Source of the DNA: an uncultured Lachnospiraceae bacterium
Lineage (GTDB): Bacteria; Bacillota; Clostridia; Lachnospirales; Lachnospiraceae
Length of the DNA: 14,641 nucleotides
Direction of reading: 5' to 3'
NCBI GenBank assembly: GCA_947177465.1
Contig: CAMWUP010000020.1
Location: 1 to 14,641 of the forward strand
In this document: piece by piece, positions 5,909 to 13,384 of the stretch
Numbering within the stretch: position 1 is the first letter of the stretch
Layout of the letters: the number at the start of each line of letters is the position of its first letter
Translations under genes and position numbers: made by a program
Notes under the pieces: generated by a model
The model's input: only the letters and a program-made list of their open reading frames with translations
Database searches by the model: none
Told to the model about the DNA's origin: nothing

Positions 5909-7078
5909 ATGGTTATTAGTCTGAAAGACAGTCTTAAATTATTGGGAATTTTTATTATGTCCTGCTGTGCGGTTACAGTCTGCACATTGTTTCTCAATTA
6001 TAACATGGACCTTGTGGGATTGGAGCCCCAAATCGGTGATGGTATGGTTCGTATCATGTACGATGCGCAGATTATGACAGGCAAGGTGGTAAGCATTGTC
6101 AGCGGAGGCTGCCTGCTAGTTACAACAGTTATTTTGTTGTTTTTCTATATTCGAAATTACATCAACACCCATAAAAAAGAGCTTGGTATTTTAAAAGCGC
6201 TGGGATATTCCAATTTTAGAATCTCAGGCGGCTTTTGGGTATTCGGACTCAGCGTTCTGATTGGAACGGCTGCCGGGTATGGAATTGCACTCATGCTGAT
6301 GCCGGAATTTTACCGCTTACAGAACAAAGAAAAAATACTGCCGGAGTTTTCCGTGCATTTTCATCCGCTTCTGGCATTGTGCCTGACTGTGTTTCCGGCG
6401 ATTCTGTTTGCCTTGCTTTCGGTTCTGTACAGTTACCGGAAGCTGAAGACACCGGTTTTGGAGCTGCTGCGGGAAAAGACTACATTGAAGGTGAAAAAGA
6501 AGAAAAAAGAGCACAAGGCAATAGGAGAATTGCCTGCAAAAAAGGAACTGCCGTTTTTGCGTGAACTGCAAAAAAGCACGCTTGGCGCGAATCCGGCGCT
6601 TGTATTTTTCATTGGATTTGCGGCATTCTGTTATTCGTCCATGATGCAGATGTCTTTCAGCATGGATGAGCTTGCCAGTAAGTTTTTCTCTGCCATGATG
6701 GTTATCATAGGCATTGTGCTGGCATGTACCGCTTTGTTTCTGGCGATCACGTCCGTGGTAAACGGAAATAAAAAGACGATTGCCATGCTGCGGGTGTTCG
6801 GCTACTCTGAAAAAGCATGCTGCGGCAGTATTTTGGGAGGGTACAGACCTGTTGCATACATTGGTTTTGTAATCGGAACCATATATCAGTATATGCTTCT
6901 GAAAATCATGGTAACGGTAGTATTTGCGGATATGGATATAGTGCCGGAATATCATTTTGATTTTAAAGCATTTGGAATTGTGCTGGTTTCTTTTGCTGTG
7001 CTGTATGAGCTGGTAATGTGGCGTTATACGGAAAAACTAAAAAAGGTCTCAATAAAGGAAGTTATGTTGGAGTCATAA
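5909..7078 (+). CDS. FtsX-like ABC transporter permease
   Basis: A 389-residue membrane protein, the probable partner of the ATPase. Hydrophobic segments are near residues 10-30, 60-82, 107-130, 152-175, 228-247, 259-283, 312-335 and 354-372, about eight in all. The FtsX-type cytoplasmic coupling motif appears twice, as KKELGILKALGYS (89-101) and KKTIAMLRVFGYS (288-300), showing a duplicated FtsX domain. A very basic linker (195-201) joins the halves. The large extracellular domain of MacB/LolC permeases is lacking. The start at 5909 has AAGGAGG at 5897-5903; an in-frame TGA at 5837 and the absence of another start rule out a longer form. Its TAA overlaps the convergent epimerase stop by 6 bp. 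Confidence 0.88.
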   Translation: MVISLKDSLKLLGIFIMSCCAVTVCTLFLNYNMDLVGLEPQIGDGMVRIMYDAQIMTGKVVSIVSGGCLLVTTVILLFFYIRNYINTHKKELGILKALGYSNFRISGGFWVFGLSVLIGTAAGYGIALMLMPEFYRLQNKEKILPEFSVHFHPLLALCLTVFPAILFALLSVLYSYRKLKTPVLELLREKTTLKVKKKKKEHKAIGELPAKKELPFLRELQKSTLGANPALVFFIGFAAFCYSSMMQMSFSMDELASKFFSAMMVIIGIVLACTALFLAITSVVNGNKKTIAMLRVFGYSEKACCGSILGGYRPVAYIGFVIGTIYQYMLLKIMVTVVFADMDIVPEYHFDFKAFGIVLVSFAVLYELVMWRYTEKLKKVSIKEVMLES

Positions 7079-8011
7079 TATGTTCAATATGGATTTTAAT
7101 TGGTTGTCAATGTAAGCCATATAGGGTTTTCTGCTGATGCTCTCAGGAAGAGCCAGATACCATTCTAACGACTCCTGCAGACCGTCGCGAAGCGGCTTTG
7201 TTTCGGGCATCCACCTTGCCTGCTCCTCAATATCGAGATAATACTCATAGTTATAAAAACTAAAGTATTTTCTTTGCTCAATATTTTCGGGTACATGGAA
7301 AAACGCAGCGTGCTTTCCGAGCAGTTGATAACATAGCGTTACCCAGTCAAGGACAGAAATGGTTTCCTTGTTGCCAACATTAAAAATATGCTGTTTGGGT
7401 CTTTTTTCCAAAAGAATGTCCATAAACCGGCATAAATCATTTACATGAAAAAATTGAAGCTTCATCTCTCCGTCTTGTGGCAGATAAAATTTCCGGCTGT
7501 TCAAAGCGCAGTCAAACACAAAAGCCTCCCGATAGATATGATTCATCGGACCATATAGATATGGAGGACGGAGTATGTAAGCGTCAGGTTTTCTTTCCAG
7601 CAGGATTTGCTCTGCCTCTATTTTCTGAATACCGTAGTTTCCCCAGAATTTGTTCGCACCGGTTTTAGTGTTTTCTGTAAAAGGCTGTGGGGCGTATTCA
7701 GGATATACGGCGCTGGAACTGATTAAAATATAAGCATCATAACTCCCAAGTGCGGAAAGCAATGAGCTTATATCTTCTGCTGTATAGGCTGTAATGTCGA
7801 GCACGGCATCAAAATGGTAGTCGCGGAGCCGGTCATCAAGATGCTGCCGGTCAGCTTCAATAAGCGTGACGCCTTTGGGCTGTGGGCGGGTGTTACGGTT
7901 CAGCACATAAACGTGGTATCCTTTCTCAGTGTAATATTCCGCTGCGTATCGGCTTACAAAAACAGTGCCGCCGGTAATAAGTATATTTTTACTGAAAGAG
8001 TTCTGTGTCAT
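7073..8011 (-). CDS. NAD-dependent epimerase/dehydratase family protein
   Basis: A 312-residue extended short-chain dehydrogenase/reductase, probably acting on a nucleotide sugar or related metabolite. The N-terminal Rossmann strand reads ILITGGTVFVSRYAAEYY (10-27). The usual GxxGxxG loop is present only as GGTVFVS: V17 and S20 replace the second and third glycines. The catalytic Y126-GIQ-K130 pair and the upstream SSSAVY serines (98-103) are intact. LRPPYLYGP (147-155) matches the substrate-side motif of epimerases. The RBS GAGGTG precedes the ATG at 8011. It follows the small membrane protein gene by 17 bp on the same strand and ends overlapping the ftsX-like gene. The substrate cannot be inferred. 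Confidence 0.85.
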   Translation of the reverse strand: MTQNSFSKNILITGGTVFVSRYAAEYYTEKGYHVYVLNRNTRPQPKGVTLIEADRQHLDDRLRDYHFDAVLDITAYTAEDISSLLSALGSYDAYILISSSAVYPEYAPQPFTENTKTGANKFWGNYGIQKIEAEQILLERKPDAYILRPPYLYGPMNHIYREAFVFDCALNSRKFYLPQDGEMKLQFFHVNDLCRFMDILLEKRPKQHIFNVGNKETISVLDWVTLCYQLLGKHAAFFHVPENIEQRKYFSFYNYEYYLDIEEQARWMPETKPLRDGLQESLEWYLALPESISRKPYMAYIDNQLKSILNIL

Positions 8012-8028
8012 AGTTTGTCACCTCTGAA

Positions 8029-8343
8029 TCAATAGAAAGCAAATCCCACAACCAAAAGCACGGACAACGCAATACGGATGCAGTGATGCTGCCAGTGGAA
8101 GCTGCCGCTTTTAACGCCGTTGCAGATGGCGGCGCAGCAAATCAGGGCGCAGCCGACAAGGGCGGCGGACCAGTCTGCGGCAAAATTTAACATATTGAGG
8201 ACGACGGCGGCGAGCAGAACGAGGCTTCCGGCAGCCATGCAGATATGGGAAGCGCTGCGCTCTTTCTGCTTTATGGCAGCGATGGCCGCAATCAGGGATA
8301 AGGCTCCGAATAAAATACTAACAATATCTAAGGCAATTCTCAT
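8029..8343 (-). CDS. Small four-helix membrane protein of unknown function
   Basis: A 104-residue hydrophobic protein with membrane segments near residues 3-23, 33-52, 57-75 and 88-103, short polar loops (KQKERS and FHWQHH) and several cysteines (C35, C65, C69, C70, C74). The start at 8343 is chosen over the in-frame ATG at 8385 because AAAGGA sits 8 nt upstream and the longer form would begin inside the hairpin at 8369-8385. First gene of a two-gene minus-strand operon with the epimerase. I do not recognise a family; the open frame, RBS and promoter support a real gene. Confidence 0.65.
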   Translation of the reverse strand: MRIALDIVSILFGALSLIAAIAAIKQKERSASHICMAAGSLVLLAAVVLNMLNFAADWSAALVGCALICCAAICNGVKSGSFHWQHHCIRIALSVLLVVGFAFY

Positions 8344-8368
8344 AGTCAAAATCCTTTCTGTAATGGCG

Positions 8369-8396
8369 GTGCGCCCAAGGCGCACTTTTTTGTTTT
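8369..8396 (+). terminator. Intrinsic terminator, plus-strand orientation
   Basis: GTGCGCC (8369-8375), loop CAA, GGCGCAC (8379-8385), then TTTTTTGTTTT. This is a textbook rho-independent terminator for plus-strand transcription, but the genes to its left are on the minus strand. It may stop antisense read-through from the ftsX-like gene. In the minus-strand transcript the same repeat forms a 5'-leader hairpin 25 nt before the small membrane protein start. Confidence 0.7.
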
Positions 8397-8418
8397 ACAG
8401 CACATAACCAATATCGGA

Positions 8419-8447
8419 ATTATATCATATATAACGGGGTGGAGCAA
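8419..8447 (-). promoter_or_regulatory. Sigma-A promoter of the membrane protein-epimerase operon
   Basis: Read on the minus strand: -35 TTGCTC (8447-8442), 17-bp spacer, -10 TATAAT (8424-8419). The -10 is perfect and the -35 matches four of six. It gives a leader of about 70 nt containing the hairpin at 8369-8385. Confidence 0.65.
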
Positions 8448-8463
8448 GGAAACAGACATTGCT

Positions 8464-8494
8464 TAAAAAAACGAAAAGAGCCTGCCAGCCTCTT
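8464..8494 (-). terminator. Possible weak minus-strand terminator
   Basis: On the minus strand AAGAG and CTCTT (8494-8490 and 8480-8476) pair, extended past one G-G mismatch by a further 2 bp, and are followed by TTTCGTTTTTTT. The stem is short. It would insulate the minus-strand promoter at 8447 from transcription coming from the right. It overlaps the -35 box of the plus-strand promoter. Confidence 0.35.
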
Positions 8495-8521
8495 GACTTT
8501 CCGCTTCATGCTTGATAGGAT
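8493..8521 (+). promoter_or_regulatory. Sigma-A promoter of the aminotransferase operon
   Basis: TTGACT (8493-8498), 17-bp spacer, TAGGAT (8516-8521). Expected start is near 8528, giving a short leader before the aminotransferase ATG at 8549. Confidence 0.6.
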
Positions 8522-8548
8522 TTTGAGAAGAGAAACGGAGGATATATT

Positions 8549-9739
8549 ATGTTGGTTCAAAAATATAAGGATATGCTTTCCGGCAAGTCTGTTATCCGCC
8601 AGTTGTCGGAGTTTGCTGCGGCAAGAGGAAAGGAAATCGGATATGAGAATGTGTTTGATTACAGTCTCGGCAACCCTTCCGTACCTGTGCCGCAGGCGTT
8701 TACGGATGCCATGATAAATATGCTGCAAAAGGAAAGCTCTGCCGCGCTTCACGGCTACAGCCCGAGTCTGGGAATACAGTCCGTGCGGGAAAAAATTGCC
8801 GCTTCTTTAGAGAGACGGTTTGGAATTCCATATCGGGCGGAGCACATTTTTATGGCGGTTGGCGCGGCGGGTGCGCTTGCCCATGCTTTCAGGCTGGTGA
8901 CGGAACCGGGTGATGAGATTTTGACATTTGCACCGTTTTTTCCGGAATATCATCCTTATGTGGATTTGACGGGCGCGAGATTACAGGTGGTGCCCGCTGA
9001 CACGGAGCAGTTTCAGATTAACTTTGAGGCGTTTCAGGAGATGCTGTCTCCCAAAACGATGGCGGTGCTGATTAACACGCCGAACAATCCGTCGGGTATC
9101 GTATATTCTACGGAAACTATACAAAAGCTGGCGAAGCTGCTTCGCGATAAATCTGCAGAATATGGACATGATATTTATTTGATTTCGGATGAGCCTTATC
9201 GTGAAATTGTGTTTGAAGGTGTGGATGCGCCCTGTGTTTCTGCCCATTATGACAACACTATTATGTGCTACAGCTTTTCCAAATCTCTTTCTCTCCCGGG
9301 AGAGAGAATCGGATACGTGGCAATCAATCCGGCATGTAAGGATGCGGCGGATATGGTACAGATGTGCGGACAGATTTCAAGGGGAATCGGACACAACTGC
9401 CCGCCCTCCATCATTCAGCTTGCTGTAGCCGGAGTGCTGGAGAAAACTGCAGAACTTTCCGTATATGAAACCAATATGAACATATTATATAAAGAGTTGA
9501 AAGCGCTGGGCTTTACCTGCGTGAAACCGGGCGGCACTTTTTATATTTTTCCAAAGGCACTGGAGGAGGATGCAAAGGTGTTCTGCGAAAAGGCGCTCCG
9601 CTACGACCTTGTACTGGTTCCCGGGGATACCTTTGGATGTCCGGGGTATTTTCGTATGGCATACTGTATTGACACAGAGAAGGTGGAACGTTCTCTGGCG
9701 GCACTCAGGCAGTTTGTAAAGACAGAGTACGGCGCATAG
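8549..9739 (+). CDS. Pyridoxal phosphate-dependent aminotransferase (class I/II)
   Basis: A 396-residue fold-type I PLP enzyme, cytoplasmic, expected to exchange amino groups between an amino acid and a 2-oxoacid. Key residues are visible: NTPNNPSG (176-183, N180 contacts PLP), SDEPY (213-217, D214 for the pyridine nitrogen), the Schiff-base lysine K245 in YSFSKSLSLPGERIGY with R253 for the phosphate, and R369 in FRMAYC for the substrate carboxylate. Length and motif order match aspartate aminotransferase-like enzymes. Substrate specificity cannot be read from the sequence. The RBS GGAGGA is 8 nt upstream. The patatin gene follows after 73 bp with no terminator between. Confidence 0.93.
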   Translation: MLVQKYKDMLSGKSVIRQLSEFAAARGKEIGYENVFDYSLGNPSVPVPQAFTDAMINMLQKESSAALHGYSPSLGIQSVREKIAASLERRFGIPYRAEHIFMAVGAAGALAHAFRLVTEPGDEILTFAPFFPEYHPYVDLTGARLQVVPADTEQFQINFEAFQEMLSPKTMAVLINTPNNPSGIVYSTETIQKLAKLLRDKSAEYGHDIYLISDEPYREIVFEGVDAPCVSAHYDNTIMCYSFSKSLSLPGERIGYVAINPACKDAADMVQMCGQISRGIGHNCPPSIIQLAVAGVLEKTAELSVYETNMNILYKELKALGFTCVKPGGTFYIFPKALEEDAKVFCEKALRYDLVLVPGDTFGCPGYFRMAYCIDTEKVERSLAALRQFVKTEYGA

Positions 9740-9812
9740 AAAACGTGATAAATAAATATGAGATACAAAAGACAGAGGGGCGGTATCAATCGAACAGAAA
9801 GAAGGAATCAAT

Positions 9813-10661
9813 ATGTATCAGGCAGGGCTTGTATTGGAAGGCGGCGGTATGAAGGGAGTTTATACGGCGGGCGTACTGGACTTCTTTTTGGATAAAGGGC
9901 TGTTATTTTCCAGCGTATACGGTGTCTCGGCGGGAGCATGTCATATGTGCAGCTATTTGTCCAATCAAAGAGGAAGAGCGCTGGATATCAGCATTGACTA
10001 TCTTGACAGCAGGAAATACTGCAGCGTGAACAGTCTTTTGACGACCGGAGATTTGTTTAATGTCAACACGGCTTACCACCTTATACCGGACTATTTAAAT
10101 CCTTACGATTATCAGGCGTATGACAGGTATGAGGGCAAAGCTTACGCAGTGGTTACGAATATTGTGACCGGCAGGGCGGAGTATCTCAGGATACGGGATA
10201 TGAAAAAAGATATCGATGCGGTTCGTGCGTCGGCGTCATTGCCGCTTGTATCCCGCAATGTCAAAATTGGCGATGGGCTTTATCTGGATGGCGGTATTGC
10301 GGATGCGATACCCATCAGAAAATCCATATTGGATGGCAACCGGAAAAACGTAGTAATTCTGACAAAAGAGGAAGGTTATGTGCGTAAGCCTTCCGGTCAG
10401 CTTGGATTGATAAGACTGCGTTATCTGAAATACCCCAAGGTATATGAGTTGATGGCGGACCGGCACGATGCTTACAACAATACAATGGCATATCTGGAGA
10501 CACAGCAGGAAAACGGGCAGGCATTTATTATCCGCCCCAGGAAAAAAAGCGAAGTGGGTCGAATTGAAAAAGATGCAGATAAATTAAAAGCGCTTTATCA
10601 GGAAGGCTATTCGGATGCGGAGGAATGTTTTGAACTTCTGCAGAATTATTTAGACTCATAA
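9813..10661 (+). CDS. Patatin-like phospholipase (YjjU/RssA-type)
   Basis: A 282-residue serine hydrolase with a complete patatin Ser-Asp dyad: oxyanion loop EGGGMKG (9-15), nucleophile S39 in GVSAG, and D159 in DGG. ASASLP (139-144) before the DGG loop is also typical. The family cleaves acyl esters of phospholipids or related lipids. No signal peptide is evident, so it probably acts in the cytoplasm or on the inner membrane face. The start has AAGGA just upstream. It lies 73 bp after the aminotransferase and 15 bp before uppP, which suggests one transcript. Its lipid substrate is not known. Confidence 0.92.
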   Translation: MYQAGLVLEGGGMKGVYTAGVLDFFLDKGLLFSSVYGVSAGACHMCSYLSNQRGRALDISIDYLDSRKYCSVNSLLTTGDLFNVNTAYHLIPDYLNPYDYQAYDRYEGKAYAVVTNIVTGRAEYLRIRDMKKDIDAVRASASLPLVSRNVKIGDGLYLDGGIADAIPIRKSILDGNRKNVVILTKEEGYVRKPSGQLGLIRLRYLKYPKVYELMADRHDAYNNTMAYLETQQENGQAFIIRPRKKSEVGRIEKDADKLKALYQEGYSDAEECFELLQNYLDS

Positions 10662-10676
10662 CAAGGAGAAATTTTT

Positions 10677-11543
10677 ATGTTGGATATTTTAAAGGCGATT
10701 CTTTTCGGTATCGTGGAAGGCATCACGGAATGGCTTCCCATCAGCAGCACGGGACATTTGATTCTGCTGGAAGAGTTTGTCAAGTTTGACAATGTTTCCG
10801 AGAATTTTTTTGAAATGTTTGAAGTGGTGATTCAGCTTGGCGCAATCTTTGCGGTGGTGGTACTTTTTTTCAAACAAATTTGGCCCTTCTGTAAAAAAGG
10901 CGGCGGCTGCACGAAACAGGGACCTCTCGCCTATGTGAAAATGGATATCATGCAGCTTTGGTTTAAGATTCTGGTGGCATGTATACCGGCAGCCGTTATT
11001 GGCATTTTATTTGATGATGTGTTGGATGCGCTGTTTTATCACTGGTACGTGGTGGCAGGTGCGCTTATCGTGTTCGGCGTTGCCTTTATTGCAGTGGAAA
11101 ACTGGAACAAAGGGAAAAATCCTAATATCAGAACCCTTGCGGAAATTTCCTATCAGACAGCGTTGATGATAGGCGTGTTCCAGTTAATCGCAGCCGTTTT
11201 TCCGGGTACCTCCCGCTCCGGCGCAACCATCGTAGGCGCCCTGCTTATCGGCGTATCCCGTTCCGTTGCGGCGGAATTCACCTTTTTCCTTGCCATTCCG
11301 GTGATGTTCGGTGCAAGTCTGTTAAAAGTAGTAAAATTTGGTTTCCATTTTACCACCATAGAATTAACCGCTCTGTTAGCCGCCATGCTGACCGCATTTA
11401 TCGTATCCGTTATTGTAATTAAGTTTTTGCTTTCTTATATTAAGAAACATGACTTTAAAGTGTTTGGCTGGTACCGTATTATACTGGGAATTGTGGTGAT
11501 TGCGTATTTTTGTCAAAAACTGGTTACTCCTATTGCACATTAA
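10677..11543 (+). CDS. uppP: Undecaprenyl-diphosphatase
   Basis: A 288-residue polytopic membrane enzyme (BacA/UppP family) that dephosphorylates undecaprenyl diphosphate to regenerate the lipid carrier for peptidoglycan and other wall polymers; overproduction gives bacitracin resistance in known cases. The two family motifs are intact: EGITEWLPISSTGH (14-27, with E18 and H27) and PGTSRSGAT (176-184, with R180). The rest is a series of hydrophobic helices. The length is slightly above the usual ~270, with a hydrophilic loop KKGGGCTKQGPL near 73-84. AAGGAG is 8 nt before the ATG. No terminator is visible after it. Confidence 0.96.
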   Translation: MLDILKAILFGIVEGITEWLPISSTGHLILLEEFVKFDNVSENFFEMFEVVIQLGAIFAVVVLFFKQIWPFCKKGGGCTKQGPLAYVKMDIMQLWFKILVACIPAAVIGILFDDVLDALFYHWYVVAGALIVFGVAFIAVENWNKGKNPNIRTLAEISYQTALMIGVFQLIAAVFPGTSRSGATIVGALLIGVSRSVAAEFTFFLAIPVMFGASLLKVVKFGFHFTTIELTALLAAMLTAFIVSVIVIKFLLSYIKKHDFKVFGWYRIILGIVVIAYFCQKLVTPIAH

Positions 11544-11555
11544 TCTGTAATTTAT

Positions 11556-11584
11556 TTGACAAGATAGAAAATATGTATTACACT
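11556..11584 (+). promoter_or_regulatory. Sigma-A promoter of the histone-like gene
   Basis: TTGACA (11556-11561), 17-bp spacer, TACACT (11579-11584). The leader then has about 75 nt, including AAGG/CCTT (11591-11594 and 11600-11603); ATTACA (11577-11582) and TGTAAT (11603-11608) form a further inverted repeat overlapping the -10 box. The gap 11544-11664 holds nothing else I can name. Confidence 0.6.
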
Positions 11585-11664
11585 CTGAGTAAGGGTAAAC
11601 CTTGTAATGTATAAAGGGAATGAAAAAGTAAGAAAAAATATTTTGGGCAAAAGGAGGAATTAGT

Positions 11665-12081
11665 ATGCCTGCAAAGAAAACGGCTGCTAAAGAAGCAGCT
11701 ACGGAAGTAAAAACAACACCTGTAAAGGCGGAGAAGGAAGTAACAGAAGAGGTTGTAAAGGCTGAAGAGAAAGCGGTTCCGGCTAAAGCAGAAAAAGCTG
11801 CTAAGACAACCAAGACAGCCAAGACCACACCAAAGGCAGCGCCTGCCAAGAGAGGCAGAAAGCCCGGCAGCAAGACCGAATTAAAGGTCAGCATGAACGT
11901 ACAGTTTGGCGGCAAGTCCTACACGACAGAGGATTTGGTAAAAATTGCCAAGGATGTATGGAAGTATGATTTAAAGCAGAAAGCAGCAGACTTCAAGTCC
12001 GTTGAGCTTTATGTAAAGCCCGAGGATGGCATGGCTTACTATGTCATTAACGGAAAGGAAGCAGGAAGCTTTTATATCTAA
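11665..12081 (+). CDS. Histone H1-like Lys/Ala-rich protein with AT-hook-like motif (DUF6465-like)
   Basis: A 138-residue protein in two parts. Residues 1-70 are low-complexity Ala/Lys/Thr/Glu/Pro with repeated KAEK, KTTK and TAK units, like the tails of bacterial histone H1-type proteins, ending in KRGRKPGSK (62-70), which resembles an AT-hook. Residues 71-138 form a compact domain beginning LKVSMNVQFGGKSYTTEDLV and ending with ELYVKPEDGMAYYVINGKEA, a signature I recall for small Lachnospiraceae proteins placed in DUF6465. The tail suggests nucleoid DNA binding, but the C-terminal domain has no known role. AAAGGAGGA precedes the ATG. It has its own promoter and terminator, so is transcribed alone. 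DNA binding is inference. Confidence 0.8.
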   Translation: MPAKKTAAKEAATEVKTTPVKAEKEVTEEVVKAEEKAVPAKAEKAAKTTKTAKTTPKAAPAKRGRKPGSKTELKVSMNVQFGGKSYTTEDLVKIAKDVWKYDLKQKAADFKSVELYVKPEDGMAYYVINGKEAGSFYI

Positions 12082-12118
12082 ATCAATCTTAGGTAAAAAG
12101 TACATAAGCGAAAAGGAT

Positions 12119-12169
12119 AGGATGCTCCAAACCATGAAATCATAATTGATGGGGAGGAGCATCCTTTTT
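12119..12169 (+). terminator. Intrinsic terminator of the histone-like gene
   Basis: AGGATGCTCC (12119-12128) pairs perfectly with GGAGCATCCT (12156-12165) and runs into TTTTT, with more T-rich sequence to 12186. The 27-nt loop contains an inner CCAT/ATGG pair (12132-12135 and 12149-12152), so the hairpin is probably longer than ten pairs. It separates this gene from the heat-shock operon. Confidence 0.88.
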
Positions 12170-12209
12170 ATATTTATATATTTTTTAGAATTTATTTACA
12201 GAAAAGCAG

Positions 12210-12238
12210 TTGACATCATTAGGGGTAAGTGATATTTT
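12210..12238 (+). promoter_or_regulatory. Sigma-A promoter of the hrcA-grpE-dnaK operon
   Basis: TTGACA (12210-12215), 17-bp spacer, TATTTT (12233-12238). The predicted start near 12245 is just upstream of CIRCE, the arrangement known for class I heat-shock operons in Firmicutes. Confidence 0.8.
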
Positions 12239-12252
12239 ATGGTAAGAAGATG

Positions 12253-12279
12253 TTAGCACTCCTTTTGGATGAGTGCTAA
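12253..12279 (+). promoter_or_regulatory. CIRCE operator (HrcA binding site)
   Basis: TTAGCACTC (12253-12261), 9-bp spacer, GAGTGCTAA (12271-12279): an exact match to the CIRCE consensus. It lies in the 5' leader 45 bp before hrcA. HrcA, kept active by GroEL in known systems, binds here and represses until heat or misfolded protein titrates GroEL. Confidence 0.97.
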
Positions 12280-12324
12280 TAAACCGCAGAAGCTGCCGAA
12301 TGGTTGGATTGGGAGGGATGAGGC

Positions 12325-13353
12325 ATGCAGCTCGATGAGCGCAAAAAGAAAATACTGCAGGCTATTATCCGCAACTATCTGGAAACCGGAGAACCGGTGG
12401 GCAGCAGGACAATTTCCAAATACACGGATTTGAATTTAAGCTCTGCGACCATTAGAAACGAGATGGCGGATTTGGAGGAACTGGGATATATCGTCCAGCC
12501 TCACACTTCAGCGGGAAGGATTCCTTCCGATCAGGGATACCGGCTGTATGTAGATACCATGCTGGAGGAAAGAGAAAAAGAAGTAGAGGAAATGAAGGGT
12601 ATGCTTCTCGAGAGAGAAGATAAGATGGAAGCGCTTTTAAAGCAGGTGGTTCGCGTGCTGGCACAGAGCACCAACTATGCAACCATGATTTCCGCTCCGC
12701 AGATTCAACGCAACAAGATAAAGTTTATCCAGTTGTCGCGGGTGGATATGGGACAGATACTGGCGGTTATCGTAATGGAAGGCAATGTAATTAAAAATCA
12801 TGTGCTTCATGTGCCGGAAGGTCTGGACGATGAAACGCTTTTAAAGCTCAACATGCTGCTTAACACACATTTGAACGGACTTCCGATTGAGCAAATCAAT
12901 CTGGGACTGATTGCGGCGCTGAAGCAGCAGGCAGGTATACACGAAGCCATTGTGGGCGAGGTTCTGGATGCGGTTGCTGAAGTCATAAGAGAAGCCGATG
13001 ATTTGGAGATATACACCAGCGGCGCCAACAATATTTTTAAATATCCGGAGCTTTCCGACAATGTGAAGGCAAGCGAGTTAATCGGCGCTTTTGAGGAGAA
13101 ACAGGCGCTGTCGGCGCTGGTGCAGGAGACACTGGCAGATGAAAGCAATACGGGTATTCAGGTATATATAGGAAACGAAAGCCCGATTCAGAATATGAAG
13201 GACTGCAGTGTGGTAACAGCCACTTACGAATTGGACGAAGGCATGAAGGGCACCATAGGAATTATCGGTCCCAAGCGAATGGATTATGACAAGGTAATCG
13301 GCACACTGAAGACGCTGATGCATCAACTTGATGATTTATATAAAAGAAAGTAG
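12325..13353 (+). CDS. hrcA: Heat-inducible transcription repressor HrcA
   Basis: A 342-residue repressor of class I heat-shock genes, of normal family length. The N-terminal winged helix (1-77) contains ILQAIIRNYLETGEPVGSRT, the recognition segment SSATIRNEMADLEELGYI (39-56) and TSAGRIPSDQGYRLYVD (61-77), all diagnostic of HrcA. The remaining residues form the GAF-like and dimerisation regions; the end IGIIGPKRMDYDKVIGTL is also characteristic. GGGAGGG lies upstream of the ATG at 12325. First gene of the operon and its own regulator through the CIRCE element at 12253-12279. grpE starts 31 bp downstream. Confidence 0.98.
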   Translation: MQLDERKKKILQAIIRNYLETGEPVGSRTISKYTDLNLSSATIRNEMADLEELGYIVQPHTSAGRIPSDQGYRLYVDTMLEEREKEVEEMKGMLLEREDKMEALLKQVVRVLAQSTNYATMISAPQIQRNKIKFIQLSRVDMGQILAVIVMEGNVIKNHVLHVPEGLDDETLLKLNMLLNTHLNGLPIEQINLGLIAALKQQAGIHEAIVGEVLDAVAEVIREADDLEIYTSGANNIFKYPELSDNVKASELIGAFEEKQALSALVQETLADESNTGIQVYIGNESPIQNMKDCSVVTATYELDEGMKGTIGIIGPKRMDYDKVIGTLKTLMHQLDDLYKRK

Positions 13354-13384
13354 CGCAGCTTAACACAGGGAAAGGAAATGGCTT

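Noticed and set aside
11665..11860. Repeated Lys/Ala/Thr codons as a DNA tandem repeat
   Set aside because: The repetition is at the protein level (KAEK, KTTK, TAK units) with varied codons and irregular spacing; no DNA repeat unit is maintained.
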